52,894 bases of DNA, from the NCBI GenBank assembly GCA_004294385.1, contig REAP01000021.1, positions 1 to 52,894 of the forward strand, read 5' to 3'. Source of the stretch: Oscillatoriales cyanobacterium. GTDB taxonomy: Bacteria; Cyanobacteriota; Cyanobacteriia; Cyanobacteriales; Microcoleaceae. Below, in pieces: positions 8,701-16,838 of the stretch. The position numbers and the translations under genes were made by a program. Numbering within the stretch: position 1 is the stretch's first letter; the number at the start of each line of letters is the position of its first letter. Under the pieces are notes generated by a model, which saw nothing but the letters and a program-made list of their open reading frames with translations, made no database searches and was not told the origin of the DNA.

Positions 8701-9844
8701 AGGTCGAATCTCCCAAAGCGTTCGGGTCTAAGACCCAAGTTCCGGTATGCCCTACCGTACTCAAGGCTGATTTCAGAATATTAATCGCTGCGTTCCAATC
8801 TCTGTCCATAACAAATCCACATTCACAAGCGTGGGTTCTTACGGATAGGGATTTTTTTACGATTGCACCGCAGTTAGAACATTTCTGTGACGTGTAGGCA
8901 GGATTGACAGCAACTGTTACCCGACCAAACTTCACGCCAAAATATTCCAACCACTTTCTGAATTGATGCCAACCTGCATCATTAATTGACTTAGCGAGAC
9001 AATGATTCTTCACTAGGTTCTTGATCCTCAAATCTTCGTAGGCGACCAAATCGTTAGATTGGATTACGCAACGCGCCAGTCTAGAGGCGTGTTCTTCACG
9101 TTGCCTACTTATTTTGAGGTGTACTCGCCCTAATCGATTAATTGCTTTCTTTCGGTTGGCAGAGCCTTTCTTTTTGCGAGAAACACGGCGTTGTCGAAAC
9201 TTCAACCGTTTCTCACTTGTTCGATAAAACTTGGGATTCGGTTCAGTATGACCATCGGAGTCTGTATAAAACTCTTTCAACCCGACGTCCAATCCAACTG
9301 TTTTGCCTACAGGCGCTGTATCTACATTATTGTCAGCACTGATTGCAAACTGAACATAGTAGCCGTCGGCGCGACGTATTAAGCGAACGCGCTTAATCTG
9401 ATCGATTTGGTAGAAGTTAAGATCCCACGTCCCTTTTAGTTTAAGCTTGCCAATTCCCTTTTTGTCGGTGAATGTGATTTGCTTCCGAGTTTCTGAAAGC
9501 TTCCAACCACTGACTTTATACTCAACTGAGCGACTGTTTTTCTTGAAAGTCGGATAACCCTTCTTTCCGGGAACAGCTTTCTTGCAGTTGTCGTAGAACC
9601 GAGCAATCGCAGAATAAGCCCTTTCCACAGAGGCTTGGCAAGCACTAGAATTCAAATCTTTGACAAAAGCAAACTCTTCTCTGAGCGCAGTGCTGTGTCG
9701 GTACAAGTCTTTTTGCCCTATTCCTCGGTTGTCTATCCAAAAGCGGACGCACTTATTCCGAACGAATTGAGCAGTTCTGATTGCCTCGTCTATTGCTGCG
9801 TACTGATTTGGTTTGCCTTTAGCCTTGAATTCTAAAACGAACAT
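8612..9844 (-). CDS. tnpB: RNA-guided endonuclease TnpB
   Basis: A 410-residue TnpB, full length and apparently intact. The RuvC catalytic residues are visible: Asp186 in GLDVGLKEF, Glu270 in VAYEDLRIKNL and Asp349 in DRDWNAAINI. The C4 zinc finger is CSNC (322-325) with CEC (340-342). The N-terminal helical and beta-barrel part carries the family pattern (FVRNKCVRFWIDN, GYPTFKKNSRSVEYK). TnpB is a homing-type nuclease directed by omega RNA that favours retention of the element. The start ATG is preceded by the left-end hairpin. Confidence 0.93.
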   Translation of the reverse strand: MFVLEFKAKGKPNQYAAIDEAIRTAQFVRNKCVRFWIDNRGIGQKDLYRHSTALREEFAFVKDLNSSACQASVERAYSAIARFYDNCKKAVPGKKGYPTFKKNSRSVEYKVSGWKLSETRKQITFTDKKGIGKLKLKGTWDLNFYQIDQIKRVRLIRRADGYYVQFAISADNNVDTAPVGKTVGLDVGLKEFYTDSDGHTEPNPKFYRTSEKRLKFRQRRVSRKKKGSANRKKAINRLGRVHLKISRQREEHASRLARCVIQSNDLVAYEDLRIKNLVKNHCLAKSINDAGWHQFRKWLEYFGVKFGRVTVAVNPAYTSQKCSNCGAIVKKSLSVRTHACECGFVMDRDWNAAINILKSALSTVGHTGTWVLDPNALGDSTSTLAGEILSEQVGSMNKESPRLDSRGVSR

Positions 9845-9880
9845 TTTACGTGAGAACTCGCTACGCTAAAAGTCTAGCAC

Positions 9881-9910
9881 AAAGCCGTCCTAAAAGGACG
9901 GGGCTTTAAA
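9881..9910. repeat. Left-end hairpin of the tnpB element
   Basis: AAAGCCGTCC, a TAAA loop and GGACGGGGCTTT form a strong imperfect hairpin about 40 bases upstream of tnpB. Such subterminal hairpins are recognised by TnpA in IS200/IS605 elements. Confidence 0.6.
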
Positions 9911-10050
9911 CCAAAGTTTTTGGTAAAAATGAATAATTATTTTCAGGAGGCGATATTCCAGGTACAAATACTCTTTACAGATGGCTGTAATAGCTGTTTG
10001 TAAAGAAATTGCCGAAAAAAGATGTGACAAAGTGGCGTAAATTACAAACT

Positions 10051-10066
10051 TTTCACAAATGTGAAA
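10051..10066. promoter_or_regulatory. Palindrome upstream of the PEP-CTERM gene
   Basis: TTTCAC-AAAT-GTGAAA is a perfect 6-base inverted repeat with a 4-base spacer, 128 bases before the PEP-CTERM start. It resembles an operator half-site pair, and loosely a TGTGA/TCACA-type CRP site with non-ideal spacing. Otherwise the 9913-10193 gap is AT-rich with no visible gene. Confidence 0.25.
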
Positions 10067-10193
10067 TAGAATAAAGTTAATCAAGTTTTTGGGCGATCGG
10101 CTCAAACGCTCAAATATCTTTTACAAGCGTCCGCCAGAGCCAACATCAAGTTATTGTTATCATCCAATTTTATCGCTGTTTAACTAAATAGTT

Positions 10194-10781
10194 ATGTGTA
10201 TGCTCATGGCAAAACTAGCAATTGGACTCTCAGCCACAATGGCAACAGGGTTCTACTATCTAGCAGCCGCCCCTCCGGCGACCGCAGTAGACGTGTGCGG
10301 GCCAGGAAATTTTTCTAGTGCCTGCGCTAGCCCAGCATCGGCACGGACAGCAGCAACACCAGAACCGATATCAGACCCAGTACAGGTACCGGCAACACCA
10401 GCACCGATATCAGACCCAGTACAGGTACCGGCAACACCAGCACCGATATCAGACCCAGTACAACAGGTACCGGCAGCAGCAACACCAGTACCAACACCAG
10501 CACCAGTCGTTACACCAACACCAGTAGTAGTTGCACCAAGCCCGATACCGCTATTGCCATTGGTAGTGCCAACACCAGTACCATCGCTAGCACCCGTACT
10601 CCCGCTTCCTCCAGTAGCACCCATACAGCCGGTGGCACCAGTGCCGTTTGCCAACATATATGTAAACAGACCTGTGAAAAGCCCAACTTCTATTCCTGAA
10701 CCGGGTACTGCCATTGCACTGCTTCTGATTGGTGCAGGTATAGTCTGTTCTGTCAAAAAGCGAAATAAGCAGGTTGGTTAG
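10194..10781 (+). CDS. Proline-rich PEP-CTERM sorting-domain protein
   Basis: A 195-residue exported protein. A signal-peptide-like N-terminus (AIGLSATMATGFYYLAAAPP then ATAVD) precedes a short Cys-containing segment. A long Pro/Thr/Ala/Val-rich region follows, including three consecutive PATPAPISDPVQ-like repeats. The C-terminus is a classic PEP-CTERM signal: SIPEPGTAIAL at about 166-176, a hydrophobic helix, then a basic tail (KKRNK). Such proteins are cleaved and anchored by an exosortase, and many are surface or extracellular matrix components. The start could be any of three in-frame ATGs within 12 bases. It stands alone, with a likely terminator after it. Confidence 0.8.
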   Translation: MCMLMAKLAIGLSATMATGFYYLAAAPPATAVDVCGPGNFSSACASPASARTAATPEPISDPVQVPATPAPISDPVQVPATPAPISDPVQQVPAAATPVPTPAPVVTPTPVVVAPSPIPLLPLVVPTPVPSLAPVLPLPPVAPIQPVAPVPFANIYVNRPVKSPTSIPEPGTAIALLLIGAGIVCSVKKRNKQVG

Positions 10782-10842
10782 CAGCGTTAGACTGGTGCAA
10801 GGCGCTGCCATCTTCCTATCTTCCAAATGTCTCCGTTCCTTG

Positions 10843-10866
10843 AAGCACGGTGCTTTTTTGTTTTTA
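10843..10866 (+). terminator. Probable rho-independent terminator
   Basis: AAGCA-CGG-TGCTT followed by TTTTGTTTTT, 62 bases after the PEP-CTERM stop. The stem is short (5 bp), so the call is moderate. Confidence 0.45.
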
Positions 10867-10965
10867 GGGGTAGATCCGAAAAAGATGTATAAAAAATAAC
10901 ATTATCGCTGGCTGACTGCAACTATATAAAAATTCATTAAGATTGTAACAATAAGATTACAATTT

Positions 10966-11009
10966 GAAGGACGAAGAATATATTGATGGTTAAATCCGAT
11001 GGCCCCTAA
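10966..11009 (+). promoter_or_regulatory. Short upstream ORF overlapping the grxC start
   Basis: GAAGGA at 10966-10971 precedes ATG at 10986, which opens a 7-codon frame (MVKSDGP) ending at TAA 11007-11009. This frame overlaps the grxC ATG at 10999. The ribosome site is closer to the small frame (14 bases) than to grxC (27 bases), so grxC may be translated by re-initiation or coupling. Confidence 0.3.
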
Positions 11010-11259
11010 AGTAGAAATTTACACTTGGAGAACCTGCCCATTTTGCGTTCGTGCCAAAGCACTGCTGAAGCGAAAAGGGGTTGAGTTTACAGAGTACGCG
11101 ATCGACGGAGATGAAGCAGCAAGAGCCAAAATGAGCGATCGAGCCAACGGAGGCCGCTCCTTGCCCCAAATCTTCATCAACGACCAACACATAGGCGGCT
11201 GCGACGATATGCACAAACTCGATGCGATCGGCAAACTAGACCCACTGCTAGCAGAATAG
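10999..11259 (+). CDS. grxC: Glutaredoxin 3
   Basis: An 86-residue dithiol glutaredoxin that reduces protein disulfides using glutathione. The active site CPFC follows YTWRT at residues 13-16. The glutathione-binding elements RSLPQIFIND (cis-proline) and GGCDDMHKLD are present. The length is standard for GrxC. It is followed after 57 bases by gshB on the same strand, the usual cyanobacterial grxC-gshB pair linking glutathione synthesis with its use. Confidence 0.95.
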   Translation: MAPKVEIYTWRTCPFCVRAKALLKRKGVEFTEYAIDGDEAARAKMSDRANGGRSLPQIFINDQHIGGCDDMHKLDAIGKLDPLLAE

Positions 11260-11316
11260 AAGCTTGTTTTAACTTGCAGAATTTTCCAGCGACCAATTCA
11301 TAAGTGCCAACTGACC

Positions 11317-12276
11317 ATGAAATTTGCATTCATCATCGATCCCCTCGCGCGACTAATTCCAGGACACGATACCAGCGTAGCCCTGATGGAAGCAGCCCAA
11401 GAGTTGGGTCACGAAGTCTGGGCGACTCAAGCCAACGAGTTGAGTGTCATCGGCGGCAAAACCTGGGGAATGCTGAGTCGCGTGGTGCTAACCCCAGTAA
11501 AATTGGTAGATGGACGTTGGACGGCGGCTGAAGTTTGGTACGAAGTAGAATCACCGACTTTGCAGCCCCTCGAAGCAATGGACGCAGTATTTATGCGTAC
11601 CGATCCCCCAGTCAACGTTCCGTATCTCTACGCTACTTACCTGCTTGACTACATCGATCGCGCTAAAACGTTGGTAATTAACAATCCAAAAGGATTGCGG
11701 GATGCGAATGAAAAAATGTACGCTTTGCAATTTGAGGGAGCGATCCCAGAAACAATTGTCTCTCAAAGCAAGCAGGTAATTCGGCAATTTGTCGAGAAAA
11801 AAGGAGCAGCAGTTTTGAAACCTTTGGGTGGTAAAGCTGGGGAAGGGATTTTATTTTTGGAAAATGGCGATCGCAATCTCAATTCCCTAGTCGAAATTAG
11901 CACTCAACAAGGTACTGTTCCAGTCATGGTTCAGACTTATCTGCCGGAAGCAAAAGATGGAGACAAACGGATTATATTGTTGAATGGGAAGCCGATCGGT
12001 GCTGTCAACCGCATTCCCACCGGCAATGAATTTCGCGGCAACATGGCTGTGGGTGGCCGAGTGGCAAAAACCGAAATTACCGATCGCGAACTGCAAATTT
12101 GTGCTCAATTAGCACCGGTTCTGCAACGGGACGGACTGTACTTTGTTGGGATTGATATCATTGGCGGTTATCTCACCGAAGTTAATGTCACAAGTCCTAC
12201 GGGGATCAGAGAAATCGACCTGTTTAATGGTGTTAGTTTGGGCAAACAAGTAATTGAATGGGTAGTTAGTCATTAG
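11317..12276 (+). CDS. gshB: Glutathione synthetase
   Basis: GshB joins gamma-glutamylcysteine and glycine with ATP. The 319-residue length is typical. The prokaryotic N-terminal domain starts MKFAFIIDPLARL. The ATP-grasp part shows VLKPLGGKAGEGI, MVQTYLPEAKDGDKRIILLN, a GNEFRGNMAVGG glycine-rich loop, and the C-terminal TEVNVTSPTGIREID metal/ATP site. It is co-directional with grxC and probably in one transcript with it. Its stop runs straight into a TTAGTTATTAG tandem repeat. Confidence 0.95.
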   Translation: MKFAFIIDPLARLIPGHDTSVALMEAAQELGHEVWATQANELSVIGGKTWGMLSRVVLTPVKLVDGRWTAAEVWYEVESPTLQPLEAMDAVFMRTDPPVNVPYLYATYLLDYIDRAKTLVINNPKGLRDANEKMYALQFEGAIPETIVSQSKQVIRQFVEKKGAAVLKPLGGKAGEGILFLENGDRNLNSLVEISTQQGTVPVMVQTYLPEAKDGDKRIILLNGKPIGAVNRIPTGNEFRGNMAVGGRVAKTEITDRELQICAQLAPVLQRDGLYFVGIDIIGGYLTEVNVTSPTGIREIDLFNGVSLGKQVIEWVVSH

Positions 12277-12495
12277 TTATTAGTTATTAGTTATTGGTTA
12301 TTAGTTATTAGTTATTGGTTATTGGTTAGCAATTTCAAATTAGCAATTCCCCATGCCCAATGCCCAATGCCCAATGCCCAATGCCCAATGCCCAATGCCC
12401 AATGCCCAATTCCCATGCCTGATGCCCAATTCCCATGCCCAATGCCCAATTCCCAATGCCCAATGCCCAATGCCCCATGCCCAATTCCCAAATAT
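12270..12495. repeat. TTAGTTATTAG decamers and CCCAATG heptamers
   Basis: About 12270-12330 is a run of TTAGTTATTAG/TTATTGG variants. From about 12350 to 12492 the heptamer CCCAATG is repeated many times, with drifted units (CCCAATTCCCATG). This is the short tandemly repeated repetitive (STRR) type known from filamentous cyanobacteria. It separates gshB from the oxidoreductase gene and ends 10 bases before its ATG. Confidence 0.9.
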
Positions 12496-12501
12496 TAAAC
12501 T

Positions 12502-13638
12502 ATGTCTAAAATTGGCGTTGCAGTAGTCGGTACAGGTTTCGGTCAAAAAATTCACATTCCCGGATTCCAGGCACATCACCGGACAGAAGTTGTGGCTGTT
12601 TATCACCGGAACTTAGACAAAGCTCAGGCGATCGCCTCTAGCCACAATATCCCCTATGCTTGCAACTCCATAGAAGACATAATTGCCATCCCAGAAGTAG
12701 CGGGAGTCAGCATCTCAACTCCGCCATTTCTGCATTTTGAAATGGCAAAAAAAGTCCTAGAAGCAGGCAAACACTTATTGCTAGAAAAGCCCACAGCCCT
12801 AACAGCAAATGAAGCCAGAGAACTCTACAAATTAGCGAACAAATCTCAAGCTAACGTGGAACAACAGAGTGCTAGAACCATAGCAACAATGGATTTTGAG
12901 TTTCGCTTTATCCCCGCTTGGCAAATGTTAGCCGAATTATTAGCAACAGGATATGTAGGAGAAAAACGTTTAATTAAAATTGACTGGCTGGTGTCCGGCC
13001 GCGCTGATGCTAATCGCCCTTGGAATTGGTACTCACAAAAAGAACAAGGCGGCGGAGTTTTGGGCGCGACAGGTTCCCACGTTTTTGACTATATTAACTG
13101 GCTGTTCGGCCCACCGCAGAGACTTTCTGGGCAATTAATCACAGGAATTGCTGCGCGCCCAGATCCTAATGACTCAGGAAAATTAAAACCCGTAGATGCA
13201 GATGATTCTTGCATTTTGATGCTGGAATTAGCAGGCGGAATACCTTGTCAAGTTTGTTTGAGTTCTGTTACTTATCAAGGGCGAGGACACTGGGTGGAAA
13301 TTTATGGGAGTAAGGGTACATTAGTCTTGGGAAGCGACAACCAGCAAGATTATGTCCACGGATTTCGGCTGTGGGGTTCCCAAGGCGGACAACCTTTGGC
13401 TGAAATCAAAATTCCTCAGAGATTGGAGTTTCCTCAAGTTTATCCCGACGGCAGAATTGCACCGTTTATTCGAGTAGTGGATAAGTGGATAGAAGCAATT
13501 GATGGGGGTGAATCTTTGATACCGTCTCTGAGGGAAGGGGTTTATTCGCAGTTGTTGATGGATTTGACTCAGGAATCTAATGCTACCGGAACTTGGGTAA
13601 ATATACCGGATTTAGATAAGTTTTTGAGCGGCAAGTAA
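12502..13638 (+). CDS. Gfo/Idh/MocA family oxidoreductase
   Basis: A 378-residue NAD(P)-dependent oxidoreductase. The Rossmann motif [18 protein letters not shown] is at residues 4-21. The family EKP motif with its lysine lies at [14 protein letters not shown]. The C-terminal alpha/beta domain contains [21 protein letters not shown], the usual substrate-side DxxxH-like region. The substrate is probably a sugar or inositol derivative but cannot be told. The stop codon TAA is also the first three bases of a palindromic repeat element. Confidence 0.88.
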   Translation: MSKIGVAVVGTGFGQKIHIPGFQAHHRTEVVAVYHRNLDKAQAIASSHNIPYACNSIEDIIAIPEVAGVSISTPPFLHFEMAKKVLEAGKHLLLEKPTALTANEARELYKLANKSQANVEQQSARTIATMDFEFRFIPAWQMLAELLATGYVGEKRLIKIDWLVSGRADANRPWNWYSQKEQGGGVLGATGSHVFDYINWLFGPPQRLSGQLITGIAARPDPNDSGKLKPVDADDSCILMLELAGGIPCQVCLSSVTYQGRGHWVEIYGSKGTLVLGSDNQQDYVHGFRLWGSQGGQPLAEIKIPQRLEFPQVYPDGRIAPFIRVVDKWIEAIDGGESLIPSLREGVYSQLLMDLTQESNATGTWVNIPDLDKFLSGK

Positions 13639-13781
13639 TATCAATTCCAGTTACACTCTTTATGATACGGAGGACACGGGAATGAGGACACGGCAATGCC
13701 GTTTCCCTACAATGTTATTTTGGGTAGAGACACGGCATTGCCTTGGACTCTATCAATCCCATGCCACCGGAATTGATATTA
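13636..13781. repeat. Palindromic element with 13-bp inverted ends
   Basis: TAATATCAATTCC at 13636-13648 and GGAATTGATATTA at 13769-13781 are perfect inverted ends of a 146-base element. The interior has GGACACGGCAATGCCGTTTCC and its partner GACACGGCATTGCC. The AATTCCGGT and GACACGGCA cores recur at 18249, 26036 and 52657 next to the MITE copies. The ends supply or coincide with the TAA stop codons of both the oxidoreductase and the decayed WYL gene. Confidence 0.75.
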
Positions 13782-14030
13782 CAAGCTATATCGATCGCAC
13801 AAATCTCTCGCTACTTGTCGGTGTTTTTCCACCAAACTGGGTGTCTACATCACTTGTACGTTTTCCATGTGTTTGTTTACCCAGAGGCTGAATTCGTTTA
13901 AAGAGCGATCGGGCAAATCGATCTTATAATCAACATAAAGCACCTTCCCAAAACTATCCCTTGGGCCTTCTTTAATCTTTTGTCGCGGATGTCGCCGATC
14001 GCCCTCTAGAATAAATCCAACTACCTTTCT
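13779..14030 (-). pseudogene. C-terminal remnant of a WYL-domain regulator
   Basis: The translated minus strand repeats the last ~80 residues of the WYL regulator at 44357-45535. Over the 58 residues from VVGFILEGDRRHPRQKI to HMENVQV only three differ. After that, parent codons are replaced by ATG TAG at about 13850, an in-frame stop. Similarity then resumes (SLVEKHRQ, then ARDLCDRY) to a TAA at 13779. No N-terminal part is present, so it is a dead fragment. It begins just upstream of, and opposite to, the hydrolase gene. It implies a past duplication or rearrangement involving the CRISPR island border. Confidence 0.88.
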
Positions 14031-14039
14031 AGAGAAATA

Positions 14040-14855
14040 ATGCAAAAACACACTTTAAGTACATTTGTCAACAACAGCAGCCAAAAAGCCACCTACCTCG
14101 ACATCGGAAGCGGACAACCCTTGTTACTGCTGCACGGTTTCTTCGGAGAAAAAACTTGCTGGCTCCCCCTGATCGAATTATTGCAATCTCAATTTCGCTG
14201 CATCAGCTTAGATATGTTAGGTTTTGGAGAATCCAGCAAACCAGAAATCTGCTATGATGTGGCCTTAGAAGTTGCCTTTGTCCGACAAGTAGTAGAACAA
14301 CTCAATATTGATCCCTGCTGCATCATCGGACATTCTTTTGGCGGTTGGGTAGCATCTGCCTATGCCCTCAAATACACAAACTCCGTCATTAGTTTAGTCT
14401 TAGCAGCACCTGCGGGAATTCGAGATGACAGTTTTTGTGGTCAATACGATGCTTTGCGGCCACTACTTTGGCAAACGCCGATCGTTGATTTGGCCTTGCA
14501 ATTGGCAAAACCCTTTGCTAATTTAGCCGGAAAAAGTAACGAATTGCAGCAGATTTCCGGTTGGCGACGGGAATTAATGTTTCAACCAGTCGCCCGGTCT
14601 TTTTTAATGAGTCGGATGCGCCCCGAAGATGCCATTGATACCGTTGAAAAAGACATTCACAAATTGCAAATTCCCACATTAGTCATCACAGGAGATAGCG
14701 ACGAAACAATTCCTCTCTGGCATTCTCAAACCTATGCCAATCAAATACCGGGGGCAAAATTAGCAATTATTCCAAATGCGACTCACGGATTGCCCCAAAC
14801 TCAAGCTGAAACGATCGCAAATCTGATTTTGGAATTTTTAGGGCAATTCAACTAG
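14040..14855 (+). CDS. Alpha/beta hydrolase
   Basis: A 271-residue alpha/beta-hydrolase fold enzyme. The oxyanion-hole HGFFG is at 32-36, the nucleophile elbow GHSFGG has Ser99, the acid is in TGDSDETIP, and the catalytic His is in IPNATHGLP near the end. A lid region lies at about 140-205. The substrate is unknown; the family includes esterases, haloperoxidases and C-C hydrolases. The start lies within bases just beyond the WYL remnant, so its native promoter region may have been replaced. Confidence 0.85.
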   Translation: MQKHTLSTFVNNSSQKATYLDIGSGQPLLLLHGFFGEKTCWLPLIELLQSQFRCISLDMLGFGESSKPEICYDVALEVAFVRQVVEQLNIDPCCIIGHSFGGWVASAYALKYTNSVISLVLAAPAGIRDDSFCGQYDALRPLLWQTPIVDLALQLAKPFANLAGKSNELQQISGWRRELMFQPVARSFLMSRMRPEDAIDTVEKDIHKLQIPTLVITGDSDETIPLWHSQTYANQIPGAKLAIIPNATHGLPQTQAETIANLILEFLGQFN

Positions 14856-14966
14856 ACTTCCTCTAACCATAGATTGTAATACTGACTCAAAAAATGTTAC
14901 TAATTATACTACTTCCATAGCTGGATACCGACTATATTTTTAACAGTATAGTGAAAAACATTTTTT

Positions 14967-16451
14967 ATGATGACCATATCTTCTACGAGCAGGACTTACA
15001 GACATTCATCAGTTGAGTCAGAGGTATTACCGATCATGGCACTCAAAAACTACTTCAATCTTGAAGAAATTATGACAGCTCGAAAAATTAGTGCCGCTAT
15101 AATTAACGTCAGTGGCCGACAGCGAATGCTTTCCCAAAAAACCGCATTTTTTTCCATGAGGTTAGTTTGCTCTCCACAAACAGCAGAAAGACAACAACTG
15201 CGGGCAGATTTGTTAGATGCGATCGCTCTTATGGAAAAATCCCACAGCGGCTTAATCAACACTGACAGCAGCAGCAACTTATTAACTCCTCCTTCATCCG
15301 CTGTCAAAGCAATGTATTTTGAAGCGCCACTTTATCTAGACAAACAAGTGCGCGAATATATGGCTCAAATTAAAGCATTAGTGCAAGTTCCAGATGCCGA
15401 ACTCAAGCCAGAAAATCCCCACCTATCCTACATTATAGCAGCAGCTTCCGGGGAACTTCTGCAAGCTTTTGATGCCGTGGTTAGTCAATATCAACAAGAA
15501 AGTGAAATGGAACAACTTGAAGTCAATCTCAGACAGGTTGAACTTTATCAAGAAAGTTGCGCTGCTAGGGCTGAATCGGAAGCTCAAACGACTGAACTCA
15601 ATCAAACAATTCGTCAACTAAAAGAAGCCCAAGTTCAACTACTCCACAGCGAAAAAATGTCTTCCCTGGGAGAATTAATGGCTAGTATAGTCCACGAAAT
15701 CAATAACCCAGTCAGTTTTATTTACGGCAACTTAAGCCATGTCGAAATTTATGCCCAAGATTTACTCCACCTACTGCGTCTCTATCAAGAAGAATATCCC
15801 AATCCCTCTAAGGATATCCAAAATCAGATCGAAGAAATGGAGCTAGATTTTTTACTTGAAGACTTGCCAAAAGTGATGTCTTCAATGCAAATGGGATCCG
15901 ATCGAATTCGCGAAATTGTCAAATCAATGCAAAACTTTTCGCGATCGGACAACAGTAACATGACGCTATGTGATTTGCATGATAGCATTGACAGCACGGT
16001 GTTGATTTTACGAAACCGTCTCAATCCTCAAAAAAATCGCCGTGATATTGACATAGTTAAAGACTACGGAAAATTGCCTCTTGTAGAGTGTTATGCCGGA
16101 CAACTAAATCAAGTATTTATGAATTTGATTAGCAACGCGATCGATGCTTTGGAAGAAGCAGCAGAAGAGAAACCAGATACTTTATTAAAGATATATATCC
16201 GCACTGAGCTAGCAGAAAACGATCGAGTGAGAGTGCGGATTGCTGACACTGGATTGGGAATCAGTCCACAGGTAAAAGAACGAATGTTCGAGCAGTTCTT
16301 TACAACCAAGAAAATCGGCAAAGGTACTGGTTTAGGATTGTCTATTGTCTACAAAATTTTAGTAGAAAACCACCTAGGAATTTTGCAGTGTGAGTCAGAA
16401 CCAGGAAAGGGAACCGAGTTTATCATTGAATTGCCAGTTCAACAAACATAA
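14967..16451 (+). CDS. Soluble histidine kinase with PilJ-type N-terminal domain
   Basis: 494 residues. Residues about 35-150 contain the INVSGRQRMLSQKTAFFSMR signature of the type IV pilus methyl-accepting transducer N-terminal (PilJ/NarX-like) domain. That domain is usually periplasmic between membrane helices, but no transmembrane helix is seen here. A coiled coil (about 175-225) leads to HisKA with the phosphorylatable His243 in SIVHEINNPVSF. The ATPase part has the N box LNQVFMNLISNAIDALEE, G1 DTGLGIS and G2 GKGTGLGLSIV. No response regulator is adjacent. The start could be a later methionine. It is followed 24 bases on by the VOC gene. Confidence 0.85.
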   Translation: MMTISSTSRTYRHSSVESEVLPIMALKNYFNLEEIMTARKISAAIINVSGRQRMLSQKTAFFSMRLVCSPQTAERQQLRADLLDAIALMEKSHSGLINTDSSSNLLTPPSSAVKAMYFEAPLYLDKQVREYMAQIKALVQVPDAELKPENPHLSYIIAAASGELLQAFDAVVSQYQQESEMEQLEVNLRQVELYQESCAARAESEAQTTELNQTIRQLKEAQVQLLHSEKMSSLGELMASIVHEINNPVSFIYGNLSHVEIYAQDLLHLLRLYQEEYPNPSKDIQNQIEEMELDFLLEDLPKVMSSMQMGSDRIREIVKSMQNFSRSDNSNMTLCDLHDSIDSTVLILRNRLNPQKNRRDIDIVKDYGKLPLVECYAGQLNQVFMNLISNAIDALEEAAEEKPDTLLKIYIRTELAENDRVRVRIADTGLGISPQVKERMFEQFFTTKKIGKGTGLGLSIVYKILVENHLGILQCESEPGKGTEFIIELPVQQT

Positions 16452-16475
16452 TCTGTAAATAAATCCCCAGCAAAA

Positions 16476-16835
16476 ATGCAAATCACCGAATCCATCCATG
16501 CCGCCATACTCATCTCTAACCTCGAAAAGTCAGAACATTTTTACACCAACGTATTAGGACTATCAAAACTAGATAGAATCTTAAAGTTTCCCGGTGTTTG
16601 GTATCAAGTTGGCAACTTCCAGATACACCTAATCTTAGCTGCAACAGTTATCCCAGATGCCGTAGATCATGAGAAATTGGGACGCAATCGACATCTGGCA
16701 TTTTCTGTTGCTAATTTAGAAGCAGCTAAAGAGCAATTAATTGCTCACAATTGCCAGATCCAAATGAGTGCATCAGGTCGATCGGCTTTATTCACCCAAG
16801 ATCCAGATGGCAATATCATTGAACTCAGCCAGTAA
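16476..16835 (+). CDS. VOC (glyoxalase/bleomycin-resistance fold) protein
   Basis: 119 residues with the paired beta-alpha-beta-beta-beta pattern of the vicinal oxygen chelate superfamily: SIHAAILISNLEKSEHFYTN near the N-terminus, then GLSKLDRILKFPGVWYQVGN, and NRHLAFSVANLEAAKEQL opening the second half. The C-terminal DPDGNIIELSQ carries the metal-site glutamate. His8 in the first motif is the other likely ligand. The substrate is unknown. It lies 24 bases after the kinase gene and 3 bases before the recombinase gene, so the three may form one transcript. Confidence 0.85.
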   Translation: MQITESIHAAILISNLEKSEHFYTNVLGLSKLDRILKFPGVWYQVGNFQIHLILAATVIPDAVDHEKLGRNRHLAFSVANLEAAKEQLIAHNCQIQMSASGRSALFTQDPDGNIIELSQ

Positions 16836-16838
16836 AAG

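Larger units (their letters stand above)
8500..9912 (-). mobile_element. IS200/IS605-type element carrying only tnpB
   Basis: A stand-alone tnpB with no tnpA beside it, flanked by end hairpins typical of the family: one at 9881-9910 upstream of tnpB (left end) and one at 8624-8648 overlapping its 3' end. The exact ends cannot be fixed by eye. The left end probably begins just after the TTTAAAG motif near 9908, and the right end lies somewhere between 8480 and 8600. Such elements move only if a TnpA is supplied in trans. The element sits immediately after hflX without damaging it. Confidence 0.55.

Noticed and set aside
8577..8897. 106-residue plus-strand frame opposite the end of tnpB
   Set aside because: Antisense shadow of the TnpB zinc-finger and RuvC region, with no motif of its own.
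10256..10756. Long Gly/Thr-rich minus-strand frame opposite the PEP-CTERM gene
   Set aside because: It is the antisense shadow of the Pro/Thr-rich coding repeats; no ribosome site or family motif supports it.
13845..14051. 68-residue frame as an intact small gene
   Set aside because: It is the front part of the decayed WYL copy; its ATG and first codons lie outside the homologous region and the frame ends at an internal stop relative to the parent.
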